Below are positions 7,017-16,620 of a stretch of DNA of 64,000 nt, piece after piece. Both the position numbers and the translations under genes were made by a program. Within the stretch, counting starts at the first letter, position 1. Each line of letters starts with the position of its first letter. A model generated the notes under the pieces. The model ran no database searches, was not told where the DNA came from, and worked only from the letters and a program-made list of their open reading frames with translations. Origin of the DNA: Archangium gephyra (GTDB taxonomy: Bacteria > Myxococcota > Myxococcia > Myxococcales > Myxococcaceae); assembly GCA_003243425.1 (NCBI GenBank), contig QFQP01000001.1, forward strand, positions 248,001 to 312,000. The letters are read 5' to 3'.

Positions 7017-9407
7017 GTGCAAAAAACTGCGCCCTTTCCGATGCCTCCTGCGACGAAGACGTTGAGCCCGGCCGAGCTCGCCAAACTCGAACATGCCTTT
7101 GCTACTGACCCCGCATCAGAGGCCTACAAGCCTCTCGCGGAGGCCTACCTCGGCATGGGTCGCTTCATGGAAGCGATGGTGGTCTGCAAGAAGGGCGTGA
7201 AAGCGCATCCTTCGGTTGCTGACCCGCGTGTCCTCCTCGCGCGTGTGTACGCGGAGCAGGGCAAAGACAAGAAAGCCATCGAAGAGCTTCAGGGGGCTCT
7301 GCAGGTCGCGCCTGCCGACAAGTCGGCGCTGCGCATGATGGGCTCGCTGCAGATGAAGAGCGGCGACGCGACCGGCAAGGACAACCTCCTCAAGGCGTTC
7401 GAGGCAGATCCCGCCGACGGTGAGACGCTCGAGTTGATGCAGAAGAACGGTGTCCCCGTTCCGAAGCCCGCCGCGCCCGAACCGCCGCCGCCGCCTCCAC
7501 AGCCCGTCGCGGCGCCGCCCGTGCTCCAGCCCGTGACCACGCCGCCGGCCGGTGCCACGGCGACCTCCGGCGTTCAGCAGCCGGTCGCTCCGCGCGCTGG
7601 CGTCGTCTCTCAACCCGGTCGTCAGGCGCCGCGTCAGGCCGGTGCCCGCCCGTCGCAGCCCATCGCCCGGCCCGCGCCGGCGCCTCGTCGTGACTACGAA
7701 GACGATGGTGATGACGACGTCGAGACGTCCGATGTGCGCCCGCGCCCGACGAAGAAGGGTGGCGGAGCGTCGAAGGCCGTCTTCTTCGTGCTCCTCTTCG
7801 CCGTGCCGCTCGGCGCTGCCGGGTACCTGGGCTACGGCCAGTACCGCGCGAAGTTGATCCGCGAGTCGAACAACCTGATTCGCGAAGCGACCGCTGAGAT
7901 CAAGAAGGACACCTACAAGGGCTACATCGACGCCATCTCGAAGGCCGAGAGCGCGCTGGCCCTCGACGGCGACGCCAACACCAACCGCAACGCGCGTGGC
8001 CTGCTCGCCTACGCGTACACGATTCGTTGGGGCGAACACATTCACGACGAGTCGAACCGCGAGAACGCCGAGAAGAACATCCAGGCGGGCCTCGCCGGCA
8101 AGGAAGCCTCGGCCTACCTGCACGCCGCGGAGGCGATGTTCGACTTCTACAGCGGCAAGACCGCCGAGGGTCTCAAGGCGATCGACACGCGCATCGCCGC
8201 GGCCGAAGCCGAAAAGAAGAACGTCAGCCTCTACTACCTGACGCGCGGCATCCTGCAGACCAACAGCGGTGATCTCGAAGCGGCGAAGGACGCGCTCGAG
8301 CACGCGCAGGCCATCGCTCCCGACGACCCGCGCGTGTACGTCGCGCTGGGCCAGCTGCACCGCCGTCGCGGCGCCGACCTCCAGGCGCTCTCGGCGTTCA
8401 ACAACGCGCTCAAGTACGGCCGCGGTCACCCCGACGGCCTCATCGGCACCGCGAACCTGATTCTCGACCAGGAGAACCCGGGCAACGGGTACTGCACCGC
8501 TGCCAAGAGCGTGAAGGAGCTCGCGGCGATGACCGACAATGCCTCGCCTCGTCAGCTCGCGACCAACGCGTTCACCAGGGCGCTGCTGATCAGCCGCGTG
8601 TCGCGCGACATTCCGCTCTACACCGACAAGGCCTTCCAGAAGACGCTCGAAGACTGCACCGGCGTGAAGGCCGACGAGGCGCAGGCGAAGAAGGACATCG
8701 CGGCCGCCGAGACCGAAGGCCTCTCGCAGGACCGCAACAACCCCGAGCTGCTGCTCATTCGTGGCCGTCGTCTCGCGTACGAGAACAAGCTCGACGAAGC
8801 GGCGGCGGAGATCCGCAAGGCCATCGAAGCCAACCCGCAGGCCTCGCACTTCCACGTGGAGCTCGCCAAGGTGCTGACCCGCAAGGAAGGCGGCGAACCG
8901 GCGGCCGAAGAGGCGCTCACGAAGGCGCTCACGCTCGTGCCCGCCAGCCCCAAGCTGCTCTCGATGCTCGGTCAGGTTCAGTACAAGCAGAAGAAGTACG
9001 ACGCCGCGCGCGGAACGCTCGAGAAGGCCCTGTCGGACCCCAAGACAAAGAACCCCGAAGCGCGCTACCTGCTCGGCAAGCTCTACCGCGACGACAAGAA
9101 GGACTATGCGAAGGCCGTCGAGAACCTCAAGCGCGCGTCGGAGGAGTACTACGCCGACCCGTCGATGGCGGCCGTGGCCTACGACGACCTCGCGCAGACC
9201 TACGAGCTCAAGGGCGAGAAGGACAACGCCAACTCGACCTACGAGAAGGCGCTCAACGCCGACAAGGAAAACCCCGCGCCGTACTGCCACTACGCCCGCC
9301 TCCTCGCGAAGGACCCCAAGGAGAAGGAAAAGGCCCGGAGCATCGCGCAGGCCTTCTTGAAGATGGCGCCCAAGGACCCGTGCGCCGACGAGATGCGCGG
9401 GTTGTGA
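7017..9407 (+). CDS. TPR-repeat inner-membrane protein
   Basis: A 796-residue protein with about three tetratricopeptide repeats before residue 130, a long Pro/Ala/Gln-rich linker (about 145-240), one transmembrane segment (about 254-275, VFFVLLFAVPLGAAGYLGY), and a long periplasmic or cytoplasmic C-terminal half made of further TPRs (for example ALEHAQAIAPDDPRVYVALG, AIEANPQASHFHVELAKVL). TPRs form protein-binding solenoids; no enzyme domain is visible. GTG 7017 is chosen because GGGAGG stands six bases upstream; ATG 7041 is possible. Codon use is typical of the window. The partner is unknown. Confidence 0.85.
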   Translation: MQKTAPFPMPPATKTLSPAELAKLEHAFATDPASEAYKPLAEAYLGMGRFMEAMVVCKKGVKAHPSVADPRVLLARVYAEQGKDKKAIEELQGALQVAPADKSALRMMGSLQMKSGDATGKDNLLKAFEADPADGETLELMQKNGVPVPKPAAPEPPPPPPQPVAAPPVLQPVTTPPAGATATSGVQQPVAPRAGVVSQPGRQAPRQAGARPSQPIARPAPAPRRDYEDDGDDDVETSDVRPRPTKKGGGASKAVFFVLLFAVPLGAAGYLGYGQYRAKLIRESNNLIREATAEIKKDTYKGYIDAISKAESALALDGDANTNRNARGLLAYAYTIRWGEHIHDESNRENAEKNIQAGLAGKEASAYLHAAEAMFDFYSGKTAEGLKAIDTRIAAAEAEKKNVSLYYLTRGILQTNSGDLEAAKDALEHAQAIAPDDPRVYVALGQLHRRRGADLQALSAFNNALKYGRGHPDGLIGTANLILDQENPGNGYCTAAKSVKELAAMTDNASPRQLATNAFTRALLISRVSRDIPLYTDKAFQKTLEDCTGVKADEAQAKKDIAAAETEGLSQDRNNPELLLIRGRRLAYENKLDEAAAEIRKAIEANPQASHFHVELAKVLTRKEGGEPAAEEALTKALTLVPASPKLLSMLGQVQYKQKKYDAARGTLEKALSDPKTKNPEARYLLGKLYRDDKKDYAKAVENLKRASEEYYADPSMAAVAYDDLAQTYELKGEKDNANSTYEKALNADKENPAPYCHYARLLAKDPKEKEKARSIAQAFLKMAPKDPCADEMRGL

Positions 9408-9486
9408 CGACGCCCGGGTGGGCGGCTTGTCACGCCGCTCACCTCGCGTTAGGTGGCCCTCCGTCGTGAGGGCAGAACCGCTTCAG

Positions 9487-10362
9487 ATGGAAGTCGACGC
9501 GCAGGCGCGCAACCCCGGTGCGCTGCTGGCTGATTTCCTCACGCTGACCAAGCCGCGGCTTTCGGGGCTCGTGTTGTTCACGGCCGTCGGCGGCATGTGG
9601 CTTTCGAACCGTTCGCTCGACCTGCGCACCTGGTTGTTCGCGATCGTGGGCACGGCCGGCACCATCGCCGCTGCCAACACGCTCAACTGCGTCTTCGAGC
9701 GTGAGTCGGACCGTTTCATGGCCCGTACGGCGCGGCGCCCGCTGCCCACCGGTCGCGTGTCTCCGATGGCGGCAGTGCTCTTCGCGTCGCTCCTCACCGG
9801 TTTCTCGCTGCCGATGTTGTGGCTGGTCAACCCGTTGACCTGCGCGCTCGGGGTGCTGGCGCTGGTCAGCTACGTGTTCGTCTACACGCCGATGAAGTCG
9901 CGCACGCACTGGGCGATGCAGGTCGGCGCGTTGCCCGGAGCGCTCCCTCCGTTGATGGGCTGGACGGCCGCGACGAACGCCATCGATGCCTCGGGCCTGG
10001 CGCTCTTCGCGATTCTCTTCGCGTGGCAGCTGCCTCACTTCATCGCCATCGCGCTGTTCCGCAAGCACGAGTACCAGGCTGCGGGCCTCTTGAGCCTGCC
10101 GCTCGAAAAGGGTGACGACGCCGCGCGGTGGCACGCGGTCGTCTACTCGGTGTTGCAGCTGGTCGCGGCGGTGCTGCCGTATTTCACCGGGCTTGCCGGC
10201 ACGGCGTACCTCGTGGTCGCGCTCGTGAGCAGCGTGGGCTACCTGACGTTCGCCATCATCGGTTGGCGTCGAAAGCTGGGCGCGGTCTGGGCCCGGCAGC
10301 TCTTTCTGGCGTCCCTCGTGTACCTGACGGCGCTCTTCGTGGCCCTCGGGACTCGTCTCTAA
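9487..10362 (+). CDS. ctaB: protohaem IX farnesyltransferase (haem O synthase)
   Basis: A 291-residue polytopic membrane prenyltransferase of the UbiA superfamily that farnesylates haem b to haem o for terminal oxidases. The first Asp-rich loop reads NCVFERESDRFMARTARRPL, the family's N-x3-D-x3-D type site with the conserved RT..RPLP; the second loop contains YTPMKSRT. About nine hydrophobic helices are visible, and length matches CtaB/CyoE. ATG 9487 is used; GTG 9466 in frame is possible because no clear ribosome site precedes either. No cytochrome oxidase or ctaA gene is next to it here, which is a little unusual. Confidence 0.9.
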   Translation: MEVDAQARNPGALLADFLTLTKPRLSGLVLFTAVGGMWLSNRSLDLRTWLFAIVGTAGTIAAANTLNCVFERESDRFMARTARRPLPTGRVSPMAAVLFASLLTGFSLPMLWLVNPLTCALGVLALVSYVFVYTPMKSRTHWAMQVGALPGALPPLMGWTAATNAIDASGLALFAILFAWQLPHFIAIALFRKHEYQAAGLLSLPLEKGDDAARWHAVVYSVLQLVAAVLPYFTGLAGTAYLVVALVSSVGYLTFAIIGWRRKLGAVWARQLFLASLVYLTALFVALGTRL

Positions 10363-10441
10363 ACGCGCCTTGTTTGGGCGTCAGCTCGCGGCTACACCAA
10401 CCGGTTACGGGCGGGGGAGCCGGTCTCCTGCCGTGTCGCAC

Positions 10442-10756
10442 ATGGTGGGGAACTCCAATCAGCGCAGCGTGTCGTTGAATGTCGTGCCGAAGGTGCACGA
10501 TGAGACGGCGTTGCAGCGTGTCGGCGGCCGGTGGGTCGCCGCGACGCCTGATGAGCGGCTCCACAGCTTCGAGGCGGGTGACGGTGCCGTGTCGGAAGTC
10601 GCCGAACGCATCGTAGAGCTCATCGATGGCCGCCGGTCGATCGCCGACATCGTGCAGGTGCTGGTGAGCGAGTTCGACGTCGACGACGCCGTGGCCCAGC
10701 GCGACACCTTGGATTTCATTGGTTTATTGGCCGACAAACAGGTTCTGGTGCTGTGA
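10442..10756 (+). CDS. PqqD-like (RRE-fold) protein
   Basis: A 104-residue protein matching the PqqD fold: VPKVHDETALQRVGGRWVAA, LHSFEAGDGAVSEVAERIVE, LIDGRRSIADIVQVL and a terminal helix with the FIGLLADKQVL end. In PQQ and other RiPP pathways this fold binds leader peptides; stand-alone copies of unknown role are frequent in Myxococcota. No radical SAM enzyme or PQQ genes are nearby. ATG 10442 is used; GTG 10433 or 10445 are possible. The stop is 44 bases before the giant lipoprotein start, so they may share an mRNA. Confidence 0.7.
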   Translation: MVGNSNQRSVSLNVVPKVHDETALQRVGGRWVAATPDERLHSFEAGDGAVSEVAERIVELIDGRRSIADIVQVLVSEFDVDDAVAQRDTLDFIGLLADKQVLVL

Positions 10757-10800
10757 ATCAGAAGTCAGGCACCAGACACAAAGCAGAGATGGGAGCGCCC

Positions 10801-13800
10801 ATGGTTCGCGGGAACATGTTGCGGTTGGCGGTTGCGCTGTCTGGCGTGGCGATGGTCATCAACGGCTGCGCGTGCGATCAACAGCCGCCGGTCACCTGCG
10901 CCGACGCGGTGGTCACCTTCGAGCAGCCTGTCGCCGGAGCGACGGTCGATGCCCCGTTCGACGTGTCCATCGTCGCGCGCACGGCGGATGGCGCCGCGTT
11001 CGATTTCGAAGCGGCCTCGTTGAAGATCGGCAGCGCCACCTTCACCGGCGAGGTGAGCGGCAATCGGGCGACGTTCACTGGCGTCACCTCGGCGAGCGGC
11101 GAACAGGAGATTTCGGCTGCCATCGCGCAGGGCTCATGCTCGCAGACCGGAAAGCAGACGGTCACGGTGCGGAGCACCACTTGCGCGACGCCGACGGTGA
11201 CCTCCGTTTCCTTCCCGCAGGACATCGACGCGAATGGCACGCTCAATAGCGGCGAGTTGTCGGGCGCGATTCAGGTGCGGGTGGCAGCGACCTGCGTGAG
11301 CGGCGTTCAGGTGCGCATCAAGCGGGGCAACACCGAGGTCGGCGCGCTGACCAGCTTCACGAACAACGCCGCCATGGTGACCCTCAACGACCCCAACCCT
11401 GCTGACGACCAGTACGAGTTCGTGGCGGAGCTGGTGCGCGACGGACAGGTCGTCGGCATGGCTGGCGCTTCGGCCGTCGGTCGTATTCGCGTGGCGCGCT
11501 CGGGTCCTGCGGTCGCTGTGACGACGAGCGGCACCTTCGGCCCGGCCGACGACGCGAGCTCGACGATGTCCGGTTTTCAGCTCGACGTCATGGGCACCGC
11601 GCCGGACGGCGTGCTCTGCGAGCTCAAGGTCGACGACCAGACGCAGCCGGGAATTTCACCGGTCAGTGGAGAACTCAGCGCCCGCTTCACCCTGCCGCAG
11701 AGCACGGGGACCCACACCGTCACGCTCACCTGCATCGACGCCTCCGGCAACGTGGGCACCGCCAGCGGCATGTTCTCGCTCAACTTTACGCCGCCCAGCC
11801 TGACGGTGATCTCGCCCATGAACAGCGACGGTGGCGCAGTGGGCGTGGTGACAGAATCGCCGCTCCAGATCACCCTCGCGACCAGCGCTGACGATGGGTC
11901 GATCGCCACCGTCGCGCGCGATGGCCTGGTGGTCGGCACTGGCCTGGTCAGCAACGGCATGGCAAGCCTCGAGGCGCCCTTCGGCGGTGACGGCACCTAC
12001 GAACTGTTGGTCAGCGTGGAGGACACCAACGGCAATCGCAGCTCGGTCACCCTCACCGTCAGCGTCGACCTGACGGGCTGCGGTCTGGTGTTCACGCGCC
12101 CCGCGACCGGCTCGGCGTTGTTGACGCCTGCACAACTCAACGGAGGGACCTATTCGTTCCAAACCCGGAGTGACGCTGTGTGCGCAGGTCAGACGGTCAC
12201 GCTCTTCCGCAGCGACATCGCCGCAGATGGCGGCGTGGGCGCCGAGCAGCAGGTCGGCTCGGTCGTCGTGAACGCCGCTGGCGTTGCAGACTTTGCCCCG
12301 CTCACCATGACCAACGGAGACGCCCGCTATCGCGGCGTAGTGGCCAACCCCAACGATGCGGGGGTGAGCTCCGCGGTGGTTCGCGTGACGGTCGACCTCG
12401 ATGGCCCGGCCATCACCAACCCCATCGTGCCGACCGGCCAGCCCGCAGCGCTGCTCACTGCAGCTCAGGACACCGCCGCGGGAATTCCCGGAGTTCAGCG
12501 CACGCTGGCGTTCTCGGCGCGCGTCCCCATGGGCGGCCGCGTCGACGTGTGCATCACCCAGGCAAACGACGGCATGGGCCCGCTCACGCCGGGTGGCGAG
12601 TGCGGCGCGAACTGGTACCTGCTGCGTCAGGCCATCACCAGCCCCTCGAGCGGCTTCACCTTCCCGGAGGGTGAGTACGACATCAAAATCATCGTCGCCA
12701 ACTCTGGCCTGACCCCGGCCCCTGCGTCGGCGCCGGTGCATGTCATCGTCGATGGTACGCGGCCCTGCCTGCGCGCGATTACGCGCGCGCTGCCCCAGGA
12801 CACCACCCCCACGGACAGCCGCCTCAATATCTCCGAACTCGCCGGTCAGGCTCCGCGGCTGCAGTTCTCACTGGGCTGTGGCGACATGAGCGCCGCTGCG
12901 CTCTCGACAACTAATGGTGTGGTGATTCGTGACGTCGTGAACGGTTCGCCCGGCGCTGTGCGTCCTTCGAACACCACCTTCATGAACGACGTGGCGACAG
13001 TGACGCTCACCGGTGCCTACGCAACCGAGCAGGACCTCAACCTCTTCGTGGAGCTCACCGACGTCATCGGTAACAAGAACCTGTACCTGACGACTAACGA
13101 CCCGTCGTCTTTCGTCTTCCGCGTCGATCCAGTGGCGCCGGTGTGCAGCATCGACTCACCGAGCCAGACGACGTTAGGCATCGCGCAGGTGCCCGGCGGC
13201 AATCTCAACGTGCAGGTGGGGACTGCTTCTGACGTGGGCATGAACGGGGTGTCGCTGACTTTCACGGGGCAGGCTGCCCGAGTGGTGACGCCGAACCTCA
13301 ACACTGCGTCCTCGATCTACGCGCTCTCTGGCGACGCCGCGTACACCATCGGGGCGGTGTGCACGGACCAGTCGGGCAACGCCACCACCGCTGCCGCGAG
13401 GAACGTTCGTGTCGACCTCGTCGCGCCCACATGTGCCATCACCCAGCCGGTCCCGAACGACAACCGCGCCGAGAAGAACATCGTGACGACCGTCGCCGTG
13501 ACAGGGGCGCCCGCGGGCGCTGCTGTAACGGTGACCTCGACCGTCGCTGGCATCACCAACAACCTCCTCTCGGTGAACTCCGCAGGGACGCTGGCCGAGG
13601 CGACCGTCACCTATCCGAATGGTGCGCAGACCATCACGGCCACCGTCGCCGACGACGTCGGCAACACCTGCACCTCCGCGGGCGTCACCTTCACGGTGAA
13701 CAGCACGTCATGCAACCTCGACTTCGACGCGACCGGGCCCATCATCACCAACTCGCAGGGCAGTTGGCTGAACCGCGCGGGCGCTTCACTGCCCGAGCAG

Positions 13801-16200
13801 GGGCCGACGCCTCCCAACGCGACGGTGGCCATCAAAGCCGTCACGAGTGACTGCGGTGCAGGGAAGAACGCGTACCTCTACCCCGGTGGCGCTTCGACGA
13901 CGCCCGGCGGGAGCCCGGTCGTCACCGGCGTTGGGGGCGTCGTGACGTTCCCCGCGCAGGCCTTCCCCGAAGACTCGCTCTACACGGTAACCATCGACAA
14001 CGGCGCCGGGCAGTTCACGCATCGGAGCTTCACGGTGAGCCTGAAGGCGCCGAGCGTCGCCGGGGGGCTGACGCTCCGCCGGTCTGCTCAGGCGATGACG
14101 GCGGTGCCCGTGGCCAAAGACGCGGCGCTGGTGTTCGGTGCGGCGACCGGAAATCGGCGCGTCGAGACCGCGACGGCCGCAGACCTGGTCTTCGGCGATC
14201 TGGACGCCACCGCCGCCGACGCGCAGTTCCAACTCGCAATCAGTGGCATCGATGGAGCGAACGTCGGCGCGTTCAAGGCGAGGCTCGAGGTCTTTGAAGG
14301 CGCGACGTTGTTGTCTCCGGCGGTGACGGTGGACACTGCGCCGTTCACGCCCTCGCTGCCGATGATGAAGCTGGCTCATCGGCTTGACGACACGGCGACC
14401 TCGCTGGTCATTCGCGTGACGTCGCCCGCCGGGAACACGTACACGAGCACGCACTCCGCGTTGGTCGACGTGATCGCTCCAGCGGTGCCCACGGTGACGC
14501 GGAATCTGACCTCGGCTCGTGCGGCGACGGTCGACGTGCAGTGGAGCGCAGTCTTCGATGACGGTACCGACACCGCGAGTGGTGGATTGACCGGCGGCGC
14601 TCAGGCGGCGGGTTACGACATCCGTTGGACCACCTCGTCTGTTCCGGCGAACAACGCGATGGTGGCGGAGGCCGACTACTTCGGGTCGTCCTCGAAGCAG
14701 GAGACGGTGGAGCCCTGGCAGTCGGGCAACATCACCAAGGCGCTGACGCTGCCGCCGCTCAATACGTATTTCATCGCAGTGCGCGCGCGGGACGAAGTGG
14801 GGAATTACTCGACGTTCGCGGCGCCTACGTCCGTGGCGAACCCGTGGACGGTGGTCACGCTGACTGTGGCGAACGCCCCCACCGATTTTGGTCAGACGGT
14901 GACCGCGGCTTCGAACGTGACGGGCTCCGCCGAGAACGACATTCTCATCTCTGCGCCGAGCCTCAACGGCGTTGGTGCCGTCTACGTATTCCAGGGAAGC
15001 GCGGCGCTGACCTCGCAGACCACGTGCGCTGCGGGCTGCACGCAGCTTGCTCCGCCTGACGGTATTGGAACCTTCTTCGGCAGTGACGTCTCCACGGGTG
15101 GCAACGTCGGCGACGACGCGGCAGACGCCACGACGACGGGCATGGCCGACATCGTGATTGGCCAGCGCGGCTATTCAACGACGGGTCGTGCGTTCGTCTT
15201 CTTCGGTTCGACGGCTGGCATCACCCGGTCGATTGAGATCCGCGGCGACGTGTCCAACACCATCGGGTGGACGGCGAGCCTCATTGGAGATCTCGACGGC
15301 GATGGCTTGCGAGAAGTCGCGCTGCCGGCACACCTTTACGGTTCAGGCCGCGGGCGCATCTACATCTTCAAGGGCAGGTCGTACGCGGCGTGGCAGGCCG
15401 CGTTCATGTCCGGCCAGCAGTTCATCCCCGTGACGTCGGCAAACTGGGTCATCGAAGGTGAGTATCTGGTGGCGGCGAACCCTGCCAACAGTTCGAACGG
15501 TCTCGGTCTGAATCGGCTCGGCGTCGCAACGTTGCCCGGGGTCACGGGTCGCACGTTGTCTGACGGAGGCGTCGCCCCGGAACTGGTCGTCTCGATTCCT
15601 CGCGCCAACGTGAGCCGCGTCGCTCTGTACGGTGCTGCGCAGATCACGGCCTCGTCCAGCGTTGCGCCACTCGGCGCGTTCGATGGCGGCATCCAGGTGC
15701 TTTCCCAGGCTCCCTTCGCGTCGAACTCAATCGTCGTTGGCTTCGGCGCTTCGCTCTGGGGCGCCGGGCCCGTCCAGCGCGTCGACCTCGCCGACCTTTA
15801 CGTCGGCTACCCGAATGAGTCGCGCGTCTATCGCTACTCGAATTGGGGCACGTCTGGCGCTGCATCGGGTGCAGCTACCGAGAACATTCAGGGAATCGGG
15901 GGGTTTGGAGCGAACGTGACGTCGGGAGATCTCAACGGCGACGGCAAGCCTGATCTCCTCGTCGGCGAGGGCGGCGCTACCAACAACGGCGCGTGGATTC
16001 TGTATCAGCGCGCCGGTGCATTCGATTCTCCGGTGGGTGGCACCAGTCCGCAGTTCAACGTTTCGGAACTGCGGCCGGTGCGAAACGGTGGTTTGTCCAA
16101 TCAAATGCCCAATCGCTTCGTGGCGTTGGGCGACTTCGGCGCCGGTGTGACGGTGATCGCCGCCGATGCCACGACAGGGAGTGTCCGCCTATGGAAGTGA
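10801..16200 (+). CDS. giant surface lipoprotein with Ig-like repeats and C-terminal FG-GAP repeats
   Basis: A 1,799-residue protein. ATG 10801 has GGGAG five bases upstream and gives a lipoprotein signal ending VINGC; an in-frame GTG at 10753 is less likely. Residues about 30-1200 are repeated beta-sandwich modules of roughly 100 residues in the style of bacterial Ig-like/cadherin domains (recurring phrases such as THTVTLTCIDASGNVGTA, YTIGAVCTDQSGNATTAA, TITATVADDVGNTC), with paired Cys. Near residue 1230 an Fn3-like module follows (PAVPTVTRNLTSARAA). The last 400 residues hold FG-GAP/integrin-alpha-like calcium loops (LIGDLDGDGLREVAL, GDLNGDGKPDLLVGEGG). It is probably a long adhesin or prey/matrix-binding fibre. 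Confidence 0.8.
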   Translation: MVRGNMLRLAVALSGVAMVINGCACDQQPPVTCADAVVTFEQPVAGATVDAPFDVSIVARTADGAAFDFEAASLKIGSATFTGEVSGNRATFTGVTSASGEQEISAAIAQGSCSQTGKQTVTVRSTTCATPTVTSVSFPQDIDANGTLNSGELSGAIQVRVAATCVSGVQVRIKRGNTEVGALTSFTNNAAMVTLNDPNPADDQYEFVAELVRDGQVVGMAGASAVGRIRVARSGPAVAVTTSGTFGPADDASSTMSGFQLDVMGTAPDGVLCELKVDDQTQPGISPVSGELSARFTLPQSTGTHTVTLTCIDASGNVGTASGMFSLNFTPPSLTVISPMNSDGGAVGVVTESPLQITLATSADDGSIATVARDGLVVGTGLVSNGMASLEAPFGGDGTYELLVSVEDTNGNRSSVTLTVSVDLTGCGLVFTRPATGSALLTPAQLNGGTYSFQTRSDAVCAGQTVTLFRSDIAADGGVGAEQQVGSVVVNAAGVADFAPLTMTNGDARYRGVVANPNDAGVSSAVVRVTVDLDGPAITNPIVPTGQPAALLTAAQDTAAGIPGVQRTLAFSARVPMGGRVDVCITQANDGMGPLTPGGECGANWYLLRQAITSPSSGFTFPEGEYDIKIIVANSGLTPAPASAPVHVIVDGTRPCLRAITRALPQDTTPTDSRLNISELAGQAPRLQFSLGCGDMSAAALSTTNGVVIRDVVNGSPGAVRPSNTTFMNDVATVTLTGAYATEQDLNLFVELTDVIGNKNLYLTTNDPSSFVFRVDPVAPVCSIDSPSQTTLGIAQVPGGNLNVQVGTASDVGMNGVSLTFTGQAARVVTPNLNTASSIYALSGDAAYTIGAVCTDQSGNATTAAARNVRVDLVAPTCAITQPVPNDNRAEKNIVTTVAVTGAPAGAAVTVTSTVAGITNNLLSVNSAGTLAEATVTYPNGAQTITATVADDVGNTCTSAGVTFTVNSTSCNLDFDATGPIITNSQGSWLNRAGASLPEQGPTPPNATVAIKAVTSDCGAGKNAYLYPGGASTTPGGSPVVTGVGGVVTFPAQAFPEDSLYTVTIDNGAGQFTHRSFTVSLKAPSVAGGLTLRRSAQAMTAVPVAKDAALVFGAATGNRRVETATAADLVFGDLDATAADAQFQLAISGIDGANVGAFKARLEVFEGATLLSPAVTVDTAPFTPSLPMMKLAHRLDDTATSLVIRVTSPAGNTYTSTHSALVDVIAPAVPTVTRNLTSARAATVDVQWSAVFDDGTDTASGGLTGGAQAAGYDIRWTTSSVPANNAMVAEADYFGSSSKQETVEPWQSGNITKALTLPPLNTYFIAVRARDEVGNYSTFAAPTSVANPWTVVTLTVANAPTDFGQTVTAASNVTGSAENDILISAPSLNGVGAVYVFQGSAALTSQTTCAAGCTQLAPPDGIGTFFGSDVSTGGNVGDDAADATTTGMADIVIGQRGYSTTGRAFVFFGSTAGITRSIEIRGDVSNTIGWTASLIGDLDGDGLREVALPAHLYGSGRGRIYIFKGRSYAAWQAAFMSGQQFIPVTSANWVIEGEYLVAANPANSSNGLGLNRLGVATLPGVTGRTLSDGGVAPELVVSIPRANVSRVALYGAAQITASSSVAPLGAFDGGIQVLSQAPFASNSIVVGFGASLWGAGPVQRVDLADLYVGYPNESRVYRYSNWGTSGAASGAATENIQGIGGFGANVTSGDLNGDGKPDLLVGEGGATNNGAWILYQRAGAFDSPVGGTSPQFNVSELRPVRNGGLSNQMPNRFVALGDFGAGVTVIAADATTGSVRLWK

Positions 16201-16391
16201 AGTGTGAGAAGCGCCAGCAGCAAAAACGCAGGTGGCTCGCGCCGCAAGTCACCACGCAGTGCGTCGGGCATGGAACCGTGATGCTCGCCTGCACGGGAGA
16301 GCGAGTGGACTGCGATACGGTATTCCCGGGCTGTGGTTGTCAGCCCGGTTCAGACCTCGGCGCGGTCTGCGAAAACGCTTGCAGTCCCTGA
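16191..16391 (+). CDS. possible 66-residue Cys-rich peptide overlapping the giant lipoprotein stop
   Basis: An open frame from ATG 16191 (overlapping the lipoprotein stop by ten bases) encodes 66 residues with eight Cys, including CDTVFPGCGCQPG and CENAC. The N-terminus is basic (EKRQQQKRRW), with no signal peptide and no ribosome site. It could be a real small protein, or the remains of a former C-terminal extension of the upstream gene read after a frameshift. Confidence 0.25.
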   Translation: MEVKCEKRQQQKRRWLAPQVTTQCVGHGTVMLACTGERVDCDTVFPGCGCQPGSDLGAVCENACSP

Positions 16392-16400
16392 AACCCAGGG

Positions 16401-16440
16401 AGGCGCACGGAGTGGGGGCCCAATACCACTCCGCGCGCCT
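16401..16440 (+). terminator. hairpin downstream of the giant lipoprotein
   Basis: A 15-base-pair inverted repeat with one mismatch (AGGCGCACGGAGTGG against CCACTCCGCGCGCCT) and a ten-base loop. No T-run follows, so it may be a weak terminator or an mRNA-stabilising hairpin. Confidence 0.45.
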
Positions 16441-16620
16441 TCGACCTGTCGGACCGTCGCACCCCTCACCGCTCCACCGTGCCGCCGACGTGAAGGTGAC
16501 TGAGCACCGCTCGCGCCATCGCCAACCGTGCGCCGCGTCTGACTGTTCGGGCTGAGCGTCGTCTCTCGCCCCGGACGAGCACGAAGACACCACTTCTCAC
16601 TCTCGACTATTGAGACGCGC
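16441..16620. other. intergenic region without visible gene
   Basis: About 180 bases between the hairpin and the MBL-fold gene, part of a 420-base stretch with no confident gene after 16200. I see no convincing ORF, promoter box or repeat in it. Confidence 0.4.

Noticed and set aside
7116..9290. 724-codon open frame antisense to the TPR gene
   Set aside because: Same cause; no recognisable domain, whereas the + strand shows clear TPRs.
11656..12741. Antisense frame within the giant lipoprotein
   Set aside because: His/Arg/Gly-rich composition without domains; the + frame continues uninterrupted with repeats.
10442..16391. A RiPP biosynthesis cluster around the PqqD-like gene
   Set aside because: No radical SAM, cyclase, protease or exporter gene is present; the only small Cys-rich frame lacks a ribosome site and a leader-like segment.
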